This document shows, one piece after another, positions 16,574 to 25,714 of a stretch of DNA of 64,000 bases (positions are counted from its first letter, which is position 1; each line of letters starts with the position of its first letter). The position numbers and the translations under genes were made by a program. The stretch is from Candidatus Meridianibacter frigidus (GTDB lineage Bacteria > Vulcanimicrobiota > Vulcanimicrobiia > Vulcanimicrobiales > Vulcanimicrobiaceae). The DNA is taken from assembly GCA_003243975.1 (NCBI GenBank), contig QHBJ01000015.1:1-64000 (forward strand). The letters run 5' to 3'. The notes beneath the pieces were generated by a model. The model saw only the letters and a program-made list of their open reading frames with translations, had not been told where the DNA came from and ran no database searches.

Positions 16574-18105
16574 TAGGTTTTCTTGGAAGCGTTTCCTCTG
16601 GGGGATGCTTTGCTCAAACCGTCGATGGCGGCTTTCACTTGCTTGTAGCCGGGCGAGCTCGGTTTGAGGAGCGAGAGAAGGCGCTTGTACTCGTTGAGCG
16701 CCTTGGCCTTTTGATTGGTCCGCTCGTAACTCTTGCCGGCGATATACAGTAGCGTTCCGTTTCGCGACAAGTACGTCTTCACGCGCGCATCGAGCGCGTC
16801 GAAGATCGCCGCCGCCTCTTTATAGTTCTTCGTTCCGTAGTCGGCGCCGGCCATGCATCCGAGCGCGTCTACGTTCGGTTGCATCTGATAGGCGTCGCGA
16901 CATGCCTGATGAGCGTGGAGGTAATCATGCCGGTAGGTGAAGAGTTGGCCGAGCTGCATGAAAACGCTCAGGCTGGGATTCTGTTGCACGACCTTCTCGA
17001 GATACGAAATCGCCGCGTCCACATGGTTGGTTTTTAGGCTGTACGCTGCTAAGCGTTGGAGCGCCGGAACATAGTTTTTCTGCGGGCCGAGGGCCAGCGC
17101 CCATTCTGCCGATGCCTTCGACATCTGGTTCGTCGCACTCCAATAGTCGCCATAGGCAATGTGAGCGTCCAGCGAGTTTGGATATTTGCTGATGGCGCGC
17201 TGGAAGGTGGCCTCGGCGTCGGCATTCTTCTTCTCCGCCGCCAAGAAGCGCGCTTCGACATCGGTAATGGTAGCTCGCGCGTCATCATCGGGCGCAAAGG
17301 CAACGGCTTGCTCGTAGGCCGCGAGCGCATTGACGATGTCGTGCTGCCGCGCCAGGATGTCGCCCTTGAAAATGTAGGCCTGGGCATTTTTCGGATCGGC
17401 CGCAAGCGCTCGATTGACGCTTGCCAGCGCGTTGGGGAGCGCGTTCTGCGAAACGTAAGTTTGGCCGATTTGCAGCAACGGCGTTACGTCGGAGTTGTCC
17501 TTGGCGTAAGCGGTCTCAAATTGCGTGCGAGCGTCGTCGAATTTGCCTTCGGTCGCAAGAACCAATCCGTAGTTGATATACGCGCGCTTCTCCTCTTTGT
17601 TGAAGGTAACCGCGCGTTTGGCCACTCGCTCGCCGTCCGCCAATCGATTGGTCTTCAAATACACTTGCGTCAGGGCGCCCAGCACCGCAATGTTGGTTGG
17701 ATCTAAATTGCTGGCTTGCTCGTAGTCAGCAATCGCCGCCGGCACGCGCTGCAGTTGCTCGTTGGCAAAACCGTCGAAGTAGTACACTTCCGCGGTTTTC
17801 ATTCCCATGCCCAGCAGCTTGTTGGTCAGAGGTAGTGCCAAGTCGGGCCGGCTGATCCCCAAATACTGCTGCGCGAGAAGTTTGAGCGATTCCTTATCGT
17901 TGGGATCGGCTTTGAGCTTATCAATCAAGCGCGGAATGGCTTTGTCCGGGGGCTCCGGGGAAGCGGTCGGCAGCGCCGAGGGCGCAGCCGTAGGCGAGGC
18001 GGTTGCAGACGGCCGCGCGGGGCGTGCCTCGACTCGAGAATCAAAAACCGAGAGGGTTGCGCTCGCGGCGGCAAACGCCATAATGAGAAGAAAAAAACGC
18101 TTCAA
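16573..18105 (-). CDS. Exported tetratricopeptide-repeat protein
   Basis: About 510 residues: an N-terminal signal or membrane anchor (LKRFFLLIMAFAAASATLSVF), a Pro/Ala/Ser-rich linker, then roughly ten TPR units filling the rest. Such proteins are scaffolds for protein complexes in the periplasm or at the membrane. The TTG at 18105 is preferred because AAAGGAAAG lies nine bases upstream and the signal sequence follows directly; the longer reading from 18168 would bury the hydrophobic segment. It lies 60 bp after etfA and runs directly into the deacetylase gene. No specific partner can be assigned. Confidence 0.82.
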   Translation of the reverse strand: MKRFFLLIMAFAAASATLSVFDSRVEARPARPSATASPTAAPSALPTASPEPPDKAIPRLIDKLKADPNDKESLKLLAQQYLGISRPDLALPLTNKLLGMGMKTAEVYYFDGFANEQLQRVPAAIADYEQASNLDPTNIAVLGALTQVYLKTNRLADGERVAKRAVTFNKEEKRAYINYGLVLATEGKFDDARTQFETAYAKDNSDVTPLLQIGQTYVSQNALPNALASVNRALAADPKNAQAYIFKGDILARQHDIVNALAAYEQAVAFAPDDDARATITDVEARFLAAEKKNADAEATFQRAISKYPNSLDAHIAYGDYWSATNQMSKASAEWALALGPQKNYVPALQRLAAYSLKTNHVDAAISYLEKVVQQNPSLSVFMQLGQLFTYRHDYLHAHQACRDAYQMQPNVDALGCMAGADYGTKNYKEAAAIFDALDARVKTYLSRNGTLLYIAGKSYERTNQKAKALNEYKRLLSLLKPSSPGYKQVKAAIDGLSKASPRGNASKKT

Positions 18106-18164
18106 GACTTTCAACTTTCCTTTAGAGTACGGACGAGGTGGTAACGCCTGGGACAGGGCCTTTG

Positions 18165-19154
18165 TCACGCGTGCGCCGCCTTGCTCTCCTGAACTAGCTG
18201 GGTCAGCTCAGGGAGAATCTTAAACGCATCGCCCACCACGAGTAAGTCGGCAAACTCCCCAATCGGCACGCTGCCGTCCTTATTGATGGCGACAATGGTG
18301 CCGGCAGTCTGCATCCCGACCTTGTGCTGGATGGCCCCGGAAATGCCGGCACAAAGGTACAGCTGCGGGCTAACGACCTTCCCGGTCTGCCCGATCTGCA
18401 GACTGTAGGGGACCCATCCGGCATCCGCAGCGGCTCGCGAAGCTCCTACCGTGCCACCCAGAGCTTGCGCCAGCGGCTTCAGCAGAGTATCGAAGGGTTC
18501 GGGACCGCCGAGGCCCCGTCCGCCGGCAATAACCACGGGCGCCTCCTCCAGACCCATCTCGTCCGAGGCCTCTTCGACTTCGGCCTCAATGGTCAGCGCG
18601 TAGCTCTTGCCCGCCGGCTTCGCAATTTGGACGACCTGCGCGCCCGTCTCCAGCGATGCCGCCGCGAACGCGTTCGGGCGGATGGTGACCACCCCGTATG
18701 GAGCTTCCTTAAAAGCGCATGTCGTGATGGTATTGCCGCCCAGCTTCGGGGCGATGCACTCAACCCGGGCGCCTTCGACCCGGATGCCGGTGACGTCCGA
18801 CGTAAGCCCGGCCTGCAAGCGCGCGGCGATTCGGCCTGCAACATCGCGCCCCATCATCGTGTTGCCGACAAGGACGATCGACGGTCCGGCGGAGCGGGCG
18901 ACTGCCTCAAGATAGTCGACCGTGGGATCCAGTAGGAACCGGTCGACATCGGGGTCTTCGGAGATGTGGATCTCGTCCAGAGGATATTTGCCCAGCGCCT
19001 GCGCGACGGTGGAAGCGCCATTACCCAGCGCAACAGCGAGAGCTCGCCCGCCGATCTGGTCGGCCAACGCACGGGCCTCCGTGGCTAGCTCGAAGGTTAC
19101 CTTGCGCGTGTGGCCGGCTTTGTGCTCGACGAAAATGATAACGTTACGCGTCAC
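18165..19154 (-). CDS. etfA: Electron transfer flavoprotein, alpha subunit
   Basis: EtfA, with EtfB, forms a soluble FAD heterodimer that passes electrons from acyl-CoA and other dehydrogenases to the quinone pool. The C-terminal FAD domain is clear: VIAGGRGLGGPEPFDTL, GASRAAADAGWVP, QIGQTGKVVSPQLYL and GISGAIQHKVGM. The length of 329 residues is normal. It overlaps etfB by 4 bases. The partner ETF-quinone oxidoreductase and acyl-CoA dehydrogenases are not in this window. Confidence 0.96.
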   Translation of the reverse strand: MTRNVIIFVEHKAGHTRKVTFELATEARALADQIGGRALAVALGNGASTVAQALGKYPLDEIHISEDPDVDRFLLDPTVDYLEAVARSAGPSIVLVGNTMMGRDVAGRIAARLQAGLTSDVTGIRVEGARVECIAPKLGGNTITTCAFKEAPYGVVTIRPNAFAAASLETGAQVVQIAKPAGKSYALTIEAEVEEASDEMGLEEAPVVIAGGRGLGGPEPFDTLLKPLAQALGGTVGASRAAADAGWVPYSLQIGQTGKVVSPQLYLCAGISGAIQHKVGMQTAGTIVAINKDGSVPIGEFADLLVVGDAFKILPELTQLVQESKAAHA

Positions 19155-19939
19155 AGCAGTTTTCGCTCTTTCAGGAAGTCGAAGATGATTTTGGCCCCGG
19201 CTGGGCCATCGGCCGCCTCCTCAACCCGGGCTTTGCCACGCGCGGGGCGCGCAGCGATCTCTACTACTTCGGTCTTGGCGCCGCCGGTGCCGACTGCTTT
19301 CTCCAAGCCCAGCTCGGATAGGGCCATGACCGCTGTGGTCTTTCTCTTGGCTCCCATGATGCCTTTGAGCGAAGCATAGCGGGGTTCGCCTACGGCCATC
19401 GTCACGGTCATGAGCATCGGCAATGCGCCGGTCACGACTTGGTAGCCGGAATCCGTTTCGCGCTGCGCTTTGACTTTGGCGTCGCTGATTTCGATATGGC
19501 GCGCGTTGGTCAATGCCGGAACCCCCAAGTATTCCGAGAGCGCATTTGGAAGGCCGCCGGTATTACCGTCTTCAGCTAGCGCGCCGCAGATGATTAGGTC
19601 AAAACCGATCTTCTTCAGCGCTTGCGCCATGGCGTAGGCGGACGCCCACACATCGCTTCCTTCGAGCCCCGCATCGCTGAGCATGACAGCGTCGTCGGCA
19701 CCCATGGCCAGCGCCTTGCGCACGACTTCTTTCCCACTTTCCGCAGCCATTGTAAAAATGGTGACGGTGGTATCGCCGCCAAGTTTCTCTTTCAGAGCAA
19801 GTGCGGCTTCGATTGCATACTCATCAAACGGGTTGATGACAGTCTCGACGCCGGTGCGCACCAGCCGTTTGGTAGCGGGATCGATGCGTTTGACGGCATT
19901 GGTATCCGGTACCAGCTTGACCGTAACCACGATCTTCAC
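19151..19939 (-). CDS. etfB: Electron transfer flavoprotein, beta subunit
   Basis: EtfB binds AMP and pairs with EtfA. The N-terminus VKIVVTVKLVPDTNAVKRID, the INPFDEYAIEAAL segment and the recognition-loop region (GLPNALSEYLGVPALTN...) are family hallmarks. The GTG at 19939 is chosen: GGAGGG lies 9-10 bases upstream and the conserved VKIVV strand begins right there. Longer versions from ATG 19963 or 20035 add unconserved residues. It is the first gene of the etfB-etfA-TPR-deacetylase run and is divergent from a small unknown gene. Confidence 0.95.
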   Translation of the reverse strand: MKIVVTVKLVPDTNAVKRIDPATKRLVRTGVETVINPFDEYAIEAALALKEKLGGDTTVTIFTMAAESGKEVVRKALAMGADDAVMLSDAGLEGSDVWASAYAMAQALKKIGFDLIICGALAEDGNTGGLPNALSEYLGVPALTNARHIEISDAKVKAQRETDSGYQVVTGALPMLMTVTMAVGEPRYASLKGIMGAKRKTTAVMALSELGLEKAVGTGGAKTEVVEIAARPARGKARVEEAADGPAGAKIIFDFLKERKLL

Positions 19940-20064
19940 GCTGGAAAGGGCCCTCCAAGACATAAGGAAACCCGGCCTCTGCTCGGTCGAGTGCTGCCGG
20001 GGAGCCTCGTCCATTAGAGGCCGGGGTGCGCCCACCCTGCCTAGCTCTTGGGTACAAGCAGCCT

Positions 20065-20325
20065 ATGGCCTCTGATTCTCGTACTTACCGCGACGTCACA
20101 CGAAGCACGCTTGAAAAACTCCGCGCCGCCCTGGCGCAGGCCAATGTGCCTTTGCCGCCGGGCGAATCGGGCAACATATCCAGTCGCGGTTTCAGCGGGT
20201 CCTTTCAATTTGACGCGGGCGCGCAAACCCTGCAACTTACAATCGACCAATCGCCCCCGCTCGTACCCAAAGCGATGGTCTGGGGCGCGATCGACAAGGC
20301 CATCGGCGAAGCGCGCAAAGATTGA
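20065..20325 (+). CDS. Small conserved-looking hypothetical
   Basis: An 86-residue soluble protein (starts MASDSRTYRDVTRS) with a predicted N-terminal helix, a Gly/Ser-rich turn and a beta strand pair (GSFQFDAGAQTLQLTIDQSP). No family was recognised. It ends 14 bases before the next gene, whose Shine-Dalgarno sequence (AGGAGG) follows its stop, so they are probably co-transcribed. Confidence 0.55.
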   Translation: MASDSRTYRDVTRSTLEKLRAALAQANVPLPPGESGNISSRGFSGSFQFDAGAQTLQLTIDQSPPLVPKAMVWGAIDKAIGEARKD

Positions 20326-20339
20326 ACAGGAGGCGCGTA

Positions 20340-21173
20340 ATGACCGGAGCACTTGCGGCGATTCTGTTTGTGCTGTCTCTCTCGTGGACGATCGCTCGCG
20401 CGGACTCGAGCCCCGCGCCAACTCCCACACCAACCGAGCAACCCGATCCGTGCGGCGAAACGGACTTGCTGGCCACCTTAAACCGCCCGACGGTCGGATT
20501 TTCGGCATGTGCGGTAAAGCCCCACACACTGCTTGCAGAAGCGGGCTACGCCGTCGAAATAAACACCGGTAGCACACCGGCGATAAACACGACTTACCCG
20601 CAAACGTTCTCACGCTTCGGGTTTCGCAAGAATCTCGAACTGGACGTGCTGGGACCGGCGTTCGATCAGACCTCATCGGGCGGCACAACCACATCTGGTT
20701 CCAGCGACAGTGGGGTGGGAATCAAGTACGAGTTTTACCACGACGACAAAAACGTGGCCGCACTCGATGGGCTCGTTACATTTCCTACCGGCAGCGGCGC
20801 CTACACCGCCGGTGGCCCGGGAGAAACAATTAATCTCGATGCATCACATGCGATCACGGATCATCTCGGCGCCGGTGTCACAATCGGCTTTGCTTCGCTG
20901 GCTGGAACGACATTGGCCGGGGAACAGAGGCGATTTTGGACGGTCTTGCCCTCAGCAGTGCTTACCTATAACTGGGCATCGCGATACCAAACCTACTTCG
21001 AGTACTACGCCCAAACCCGCTTACGTCCCGATGGCGGTCAACGGCATGCCATCGATGGTGGATTGCAATTCTTGGCGACGCCTTCGCTGGAAATAGATTT
21101 CGAAGCCGGTCATACGCAGACAGATTTCGCGCAGAGTCACTATTATGGATTTGGACTCGGCGTAAAGTTTTAG
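20340..21173 (+). CDS. Predicted outer-membrane beta-barrel protein
   Basis: About 277 residues with a signal peptide (LAAILFVLSLSWTIARA), a short disordered Pro/Thr segment, and a C-terminal part of alternating strands ending in Phe (YYGFGLGVKF), the usual outer-membrane insertion signature. The pattern resembles MetA-pathway/transporter-like outer-membrane proteins, but no substrate can be assigned. The ATG at 20340 has a perfect AGGAGG six bases upstream. A strong hairpin terminator follows. Confidence 0.75.
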   Translation: MTGALAAILFVLSLSWTIARADSSPAPTPTPTEQPDPCGETDLLATLNRPTVGFSACAVKPHTLLAEAGYAVEINTGSTPAINTTYPQTFSRFGFRKNLELDVLGPAFDQTSSGGTTTSGSSDSGVGIKYEFYHDDKNVAALDGLVTFPTGSGAYTAGGPGETINLDASHAITDHLGAGVTIGFASLAGTTLAGEQRRFWTVLPSAVLTYNWASRYQTYFEYYAQTRLRPDGGQRHAIDGGLQFLATPSLEIDFEAGHTQTDFAQSHYYGFGLGVKF

Positions 21174-21178
21174 CGACG

Positions 21179-21223
21179 AAAAGGAAAAGCCGGACGCGCT
21201 TCGCACGTCCGGCTTTTCCTTTT
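21179..21223. terminator. Bidirectional intrinsic terminator
   Basis: A perfect 18-bp stem: AAAAGGAAAAGCCGGACG at 21179-21196 pairs with CGTCCGGCTTTTCCTTTT at 21206-21223 around a 9-base loop. Each strand supplies a U-rich tract. It separates the convergent outer-membrane protein and S53 peptidase genes. Confidence 0.93.
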
Positions 21224-21243
21224 GGCTATTCTCGAGCTAGGCC

Positions 21244-23451
21244 TTAAAAGCCGACCAAACGTAGCGCGTGGCAGCGCATGTGCCTGCGCGTAACCGCCGC
21301 CGCGCAAACACGAACCGCACGTCCGCTGCGCAAGTGCGATACGACATCGCGAATCGGGCCGTCCCCGCTGTCGACACGCGCGACGCTGCTGGCTTGCAGC
21401 ACGGTCGGCGAGAAAGCGGTCACACCATTTGGCGTCCCCATTCCCGTCGGGCCGTCATATCCCACGACCGCGCCGCAGAGATACACGGGCGAGCACGTCC
21501 CATCGCTGCCGTTAACGACGTCAAATAGCGATGCGGCGTGCGAGTAGGCCCACGACGCGTCTTTCGTCTTCGTGCTTCCACCGAGGGCGTACACGCCGGC
21601 GATGACCGGCGAAGCAACGCTCGTGCCACCGTATACGCCCCAGCCACCGCTCGGGTAACTATCGTATACCGCCACACCCGTGAACGGGTCTGCGATCGCG
21701 GAAACGTCTGCAATTGTTCGCATCGTGCATCCGGTGTCAAGTTGCCAGGTGGGCTTGGCTTCAACGGTACTGCAACCCGCGCCGGCGTTGTTCCATGCAT
21801 TTTCGAAGGCCCCGCGCGATCCAACCAGAGGATAGACGCTCGTGCCGCCGACCGCAGTTACCGTCGGCGCTCCGGCCGGGTATTGTGGGCCGAAAGCAAA
21901 AGCGTTGTCGCCTGAACTTGCGGTGATAGCAATGCCCGGATGATTGAAATGCGTGTTCAGAGCCAGGTCCCCCGGGTCCTCACCGCGGCCATAGCTGTTG
22001 CTAATCGCGGAGGGCTTGAACGTGCCCGTCATACCCGCCGCGGTGTCGACTGAAAGGAAGAGGTTGGCGTCGGAGTTGTCGTTCGCTTCGACCAGCAAGA
22101 TGTGGCACTTCGGGCAGATAGCCGAGGCCATATCCAAGTCAAGCGAGATTTCGGCCGCCCAACCCGCATCCGCAACCGGAAGCGGAGAGGCGGCGCCCGT
22201 TTGGTTGGTTTTCTTGAAGCAGCCATTCGCCGTCGTGCAGGCCGCGAGTCCGAACTTGGCGCGATAGACAGCCAGATCAGCTTCCGCGTTCGGATCGTCG
22301 AAGGCATCCACGATGGCCACGGTACGTCCCGCTCCGGCAGTCGCCGATGGCAGCTTATAGATCGCCTGAAGATCGCAGGGGTAGTATCCGCTCACACCTG
22401 CCAAGGTGGTGCATGTAGGCGTCTGCGCGCTGACACGGCGAACGCGCCAGAAATTGTTTGCGTGCGCTAAGAAGAAATTATTGCTCGCCGGTCCCGTGGA
22501 ATCGCTATTGAAACAATGAAGCGACCCCGGTCCTGTGATGCTCGATGTTGTGAAGGCCATCGTGGGCGCCACGCTCTCGTACGCCGCAGTGTTTGGATTG
22601 AAAAGTGCCAGGTTATCCAAAACGACGCTCGCCGTAGCACCGGAGCAAGGTCCCGGCTGATACGCCGTTTCCCAAACGCTGAAGCCGGCCGTCTGCCCGG
22701 TTGTTCCCGTGTCGCTGGCGACGGTGTTCCAGGTCGACGTGTTCGGATTCCAAATCAACAGATACCATTTTGAGCTCGCCGTAACCGGATGATTGGGCGT
22801 CCAGCTCAAGGTTTGATAAACTTGCCAACCATCGCTATTGGTGTAAGCATAGTTGTTCACGAAGGTGGCGTCGATTGGAAAGGCCGCGACCAGGTGCGCC
22901 GAACCGCAGAAGTCCCAAACGGCTAGAAACGAATAATTCTGGTGACCGGTATTGATCGCAACCGTGCTGCTTGCAAAGCATCCGCCGTTCGTAGGAAGCG
23001 TGAGCGGCGCATAGAGCGTTTGATTACCGGTTGCTCCCGGCGGATACGATAGGTTAAAATCGCTCGTTGTGTAGGCGGAGTGCTCGGCAATGGTTCCCGT
23101 GTAGGGACCGCCGCCGTTGATGATGGTTCCGACCATCTCAGAGCCGCCCGGTTCCACGCTCGAGTTGGGCCGTATGCCGCCATTGCGAGCCATCTGCGCA
23201 ACTTGTTGTTGCAGTGTTTTGGGCAACGTCAGATTCAAGCCGGCAGGCAGCGCCGGGGCACGGAGCTGCGGCAAGGTCTTGAGCATCGCCTCGCTCGGCG
23301 GTAAATGTTGTTGACTAACCGCGTGACTGGGGCCCGCTGGAAGCACCCCGCTTGAGGTCGGCAGGCTGCCGTTGCCCGAACAACCGGCAAGAAATGCCGT
23401 TGCGATGGCGGCCGGTAAAGCCATGCGCGGGAAATAGGAAAAGAGTTTCAT
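21244..23451 (-). CDS. S53 (sedolisin) peptidase lipoprotein
   Basis: Sedolisins are acid-acting serine-carboxyl peptidases with a subtilisin-like fold. This 735-residue protein has a lipobox (AFLAGC, Cys24), a region of about 300 residues of unassigned type, the catalytic domain (360-680) and a tail. The catalytic Glu434 and Asp438 lie in AEISLDLD, the oxyanion Asp515 in ASSGD, and the nucleophile Ser611 in GGTSVASP; the YDGPTGMGTPNG calcium-site region follows. All are intact. The N-terminal region does not look like the usual pro-kumamolisin activation domain. A related broken copy lies just upstream. Confidence 0.92.
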   Translation of the reverse strand: MKLFSYFPRMALPAAIATAFLAGCSGNGSLPTSSGVLPAGPSHAVSQQHLPPSEAMLKTLPQLRAPALPAGLNLTLPKTLQQQVAQMARNGGIRPNSSVEPGGSEMVGTIINGGGPYTGTIAEHSAYTTSDFNLSYPPGATGNQTLYAPLTLPTNGGCFASSTVAINTGHQNYSFLAVWDFCGSAHLVAAFPIDATFVNNYAYTNSDGWQVYQTLSWTPNHPVTASSKWYLLIWNPNTSTWNTVASDTGTTGQTAGFSVWETAYQPGPCSGATASVVLDNLALFNPNTAAYESVAPTMAFTTSSITGPGSLHCFNSDSTGPASNNFFLAHANNFWRVRRVSAQTPTCTTLAGVSGYYPCDLQAIYKLPSATAGAGRTVAIVDAFDDPNAEADLAVYRAKFGLAACTTANGCFKKTNQTGAASPLPVADAGWAAEISLDLDMASAICPKCHILLVEANDNSDANLFLSVDTAAGMTGTFKPSAISNSYGRGEDPGDLALNTHFNHPGIAITASSGDNAFAFGPQYPAGAPTVTAVGGTSVYPLVGSRGAFENAWNNAGAGCSTVEAKPTWQLDTGCTMRTIADVSAIADPFTGVAVYDSYPSGGWGVYGGTSVASPVIAGVYALGGSTKTKDASWAYSHAASLFDVVNGSDGTCSPVYLCGAVVGYDGPTGMGTPNGVTAFSPTVLQASSVARVDSGDGPIRDVVSHLRSGRAVRVCAAAVTRRHMRCHALRLVGF

Positions 23452-23585
23452 CGTTGAAAGCGTGCTCCCAAGGTGCGAGAAAATGCCACACAGCCAAAGC
23501 CGCGGTGCATATAGAGCTTGACTATACGCCCAATCTCCCCTCTGCGCAAGCTCCGCCCCGGGGCCAAAATCGTCCCCGGAAGAAA

Positions 23586-23622
23586 AAGAAGGGCGGGCGC
23601 CAAACCGGCGCCCGCCCTTCTT
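23586..23622 (-). terminator. Intrinsic terminator after the second S53 gene
   Basis: A perfect 16-bp GC-rich stem (AAGAAGGGCGGGCGCC at 23586-23601 with its complement at 23607-23622) with a 5-base loop. On the minus strand it is followed by a T-rich tract (TTTCTT), as expected for rho-independent termination of the S53 relic transcript. Confidence 0.9.
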
Positions 23623-23644
23623 GCTTGTCAGCCCGACTAAGCGG

Positions 23645-25626
23645 CTAGAGGATCAGGCGCTGTGCGTGACAGCGGGCAAATCCCTTCGCTGGATTGGCGC
23701 AAACGCGGACGGCGTGTCCGCCCTTGAGCGTGGAAGGCACGTCGCGAATCAACAAGGGCTTCGTGATGGCATTCGCCCCACTGGTCCGCACGAACGCAGG
23801 CGCGCCACCGAAGGCGAGGTCGCCATTCGGAGAGCCCAGTCCGGTGGGTCCATCGTAACCCGTCACTGCAGCGCAGAGATAGCGGGGAGATGGGCCCGCG
23901 TACGGCGCCCCCAGGTCCGGACAAGTTGAGTCGGTGCCGCTGGTATTGCTGCCGCCGACCACATCGAACAGATGTGGAGTATTTGCGTAGATGAATGCAG
24001 CGCTATTGAGGCTGCTATCACCTCTGCTGCCATTGAGACCGTAGACGCGCTCGCGATAATCGGCGATGACACGCTTGTGCCACCGAATACCGCCCAATGG
24101 ATGTTCGGGGTGGTGTCGTACACCGCTACGCCCGTGAGCGGGTCGGCGACTGCCGAAACGTCCGCGATGGTCCGCTTCGTGCACCCGGTGTCCGTCTGCC
24201 ACGCGGGTTTTGGCTCCACGATGCTGCAGCCGCTGCCGGCAGCATCCCACGCGTTTTCGTAGGCGTTATGCGGAACCGTATTAAGCGGATAGAGACTGGT
24301 GCCACCAACTGCAATCACAGTTGGAATCGCCGCCGGCCACTGAGGTCCGGAGTCGTAGGAGCCGTCTCCCGAACTAACCGTAATGGCGATGCCGGGATGC
24401 GCGTAGCTCGCGTTATGGCTCAGTTCGACTGGGTCGTTGAACTCCAGCGCTCCGTAGCTGTTGCTGATGGCGGTCGGGTTGAAGGGCGCGGGGAAGGCCG
24501 CCGCCGTGTCGACCGAGGCCGCGAGGTCAGTGAAGCTGTTCGAGTTACCTTCGACCAGCAAGATGTGGCAATTCGGGCAAACTGCCGAGGCCATATCGAG
24601 GTCGAGGGAGATCTCCTCCGCCCAGCCGGCATTCGGTGACGGTAAGGGACTGGGATTTCCGGCCTGGTTGACTTTCTTGAAGCAACCGTTTGCCGTCGTG
24701 CATGTCGGCAAGCCGAATTGCGCGCGATAGACGTGCAGGTCGGCTTCCGCAGTTGGATCGTCAAAGGCGTCTACGATGGCTACTACTTGCCCCACGCCAT
24801 TGGTATTCGAAGGCAGCTTGTACGCACGCTGGAGATCGCACGGATAGAAACCGGCGATACCGGGAACTGTCGTGCATCCGGTCAGTTGCGGATTCAGATT
24901 GCGAGCAACGCGCCAGTAATTGTTGGGTCGCGCCAGAATAAACTGGTCGCTGAACGGTCCAGTTGAATCGTTGGTGAAGCACTCGGACCCCGTTCCAACA
25001 ATTGACGTTGTCGTATGGGCCATGGTGGGCGCGAGAAGTTCTGAGCCGCTAGGATTTGTCGGATCGACCAGCGCCAAGTGATCGGCTACGATGCTGGCAG
25101 AGCCGCCCGAACACGGTCCGGGATTGAAGAACGTCATCCAGACGCTCAAGCCGCTATTGAAGTGGCTCGTGCCGGCTGCCGTCGTGACTAATTCCCAGGT
25201 GGACGTGTTAGGATTCCAAAGAAGAACGTCCCAGCCGGACGTCGGCGAAACGACGCTGTCAGGGGTATAGATCATCGTCTTATACACCAGACGGCCATCG
25301 CTGTTGTAGTATGCGTACCGGTTCTGGAAATTGGAATCGATAGGGATGATCGCTGAAAATCCTTGCGTTCCGCAAAGTTTGTAAACTGCGAAGAACATCA
25401 AGTTTTGTGTGCCGGTGTTCTCGGCTGCTGTCATATCACCAAAGCACGAACCGTTGGGCGGAAGACTCGCCGGGCCCAGCAGAATCTGCGGGTTCGTGCC
25501 GCCCGGAGGGTATGCCAGGGTGAATTGCTGGTTGTTGAAGGCCGAATGCTCTGCCACTATTCCCGTGTAGGGGCCACCAGGATTGATGAGGACTCCGACG
25601 GTTTCGTGACCGTTGGGCTCAACTTC
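23645..25626 (-). pseudogene. S53 (sedolisin) peptidase, truncated and frameshifted copy
   Basis: This is a paralogue of the gene at 21244-23451. Matching sequence begins abruptly at about 25626 (EVEPNGHETVGVLINPGGPY), with no signal peptide, lipobox or start codon upstream; a tRNA-Leu gene lies there instead. The catalytic Glu/Asp pair (EEISLDLD), SSGD and the Ser motif GGTSVSSP are present. Just after the Ser motif, near 24045-24055, the frame shifts, and the remaining domain (LFDVVGGSN...YDGPTGLGSPNG) plus tail continue in another frame. The slip lies in a GCG-rich stretch. Either mutation would disable it; a sequencing error could explain the frameshift but not the missing N-terminus. A strong terminator still follows. 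Confidence 0.85.
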
Positions 25627-25659
25627 CCGGTTTCTGTGATAAAAATGCGAGAAACCGGG
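25626..25659. repeat. 10-bp inverted repeat at the S53 relic breakpoint
   Basis: CCCGGTTTCT at 25626-25635 and AGAAACCGGG at 25650-25659 form a perfect stem with a 14-base AT-rich loop. S53 similarity begins exactly at its edge, and tRNA-Leu ends 56 bp beyond. It could be a weak terminator for the tRNA or a scar of recombination. Confidence 0.55.
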
Positions 25660-25714
25660 GCTATCAGTCCCCTGAATGAAGCGTAAACCCCTGGTACATA
25701 TGGGTTTTGAAGAT

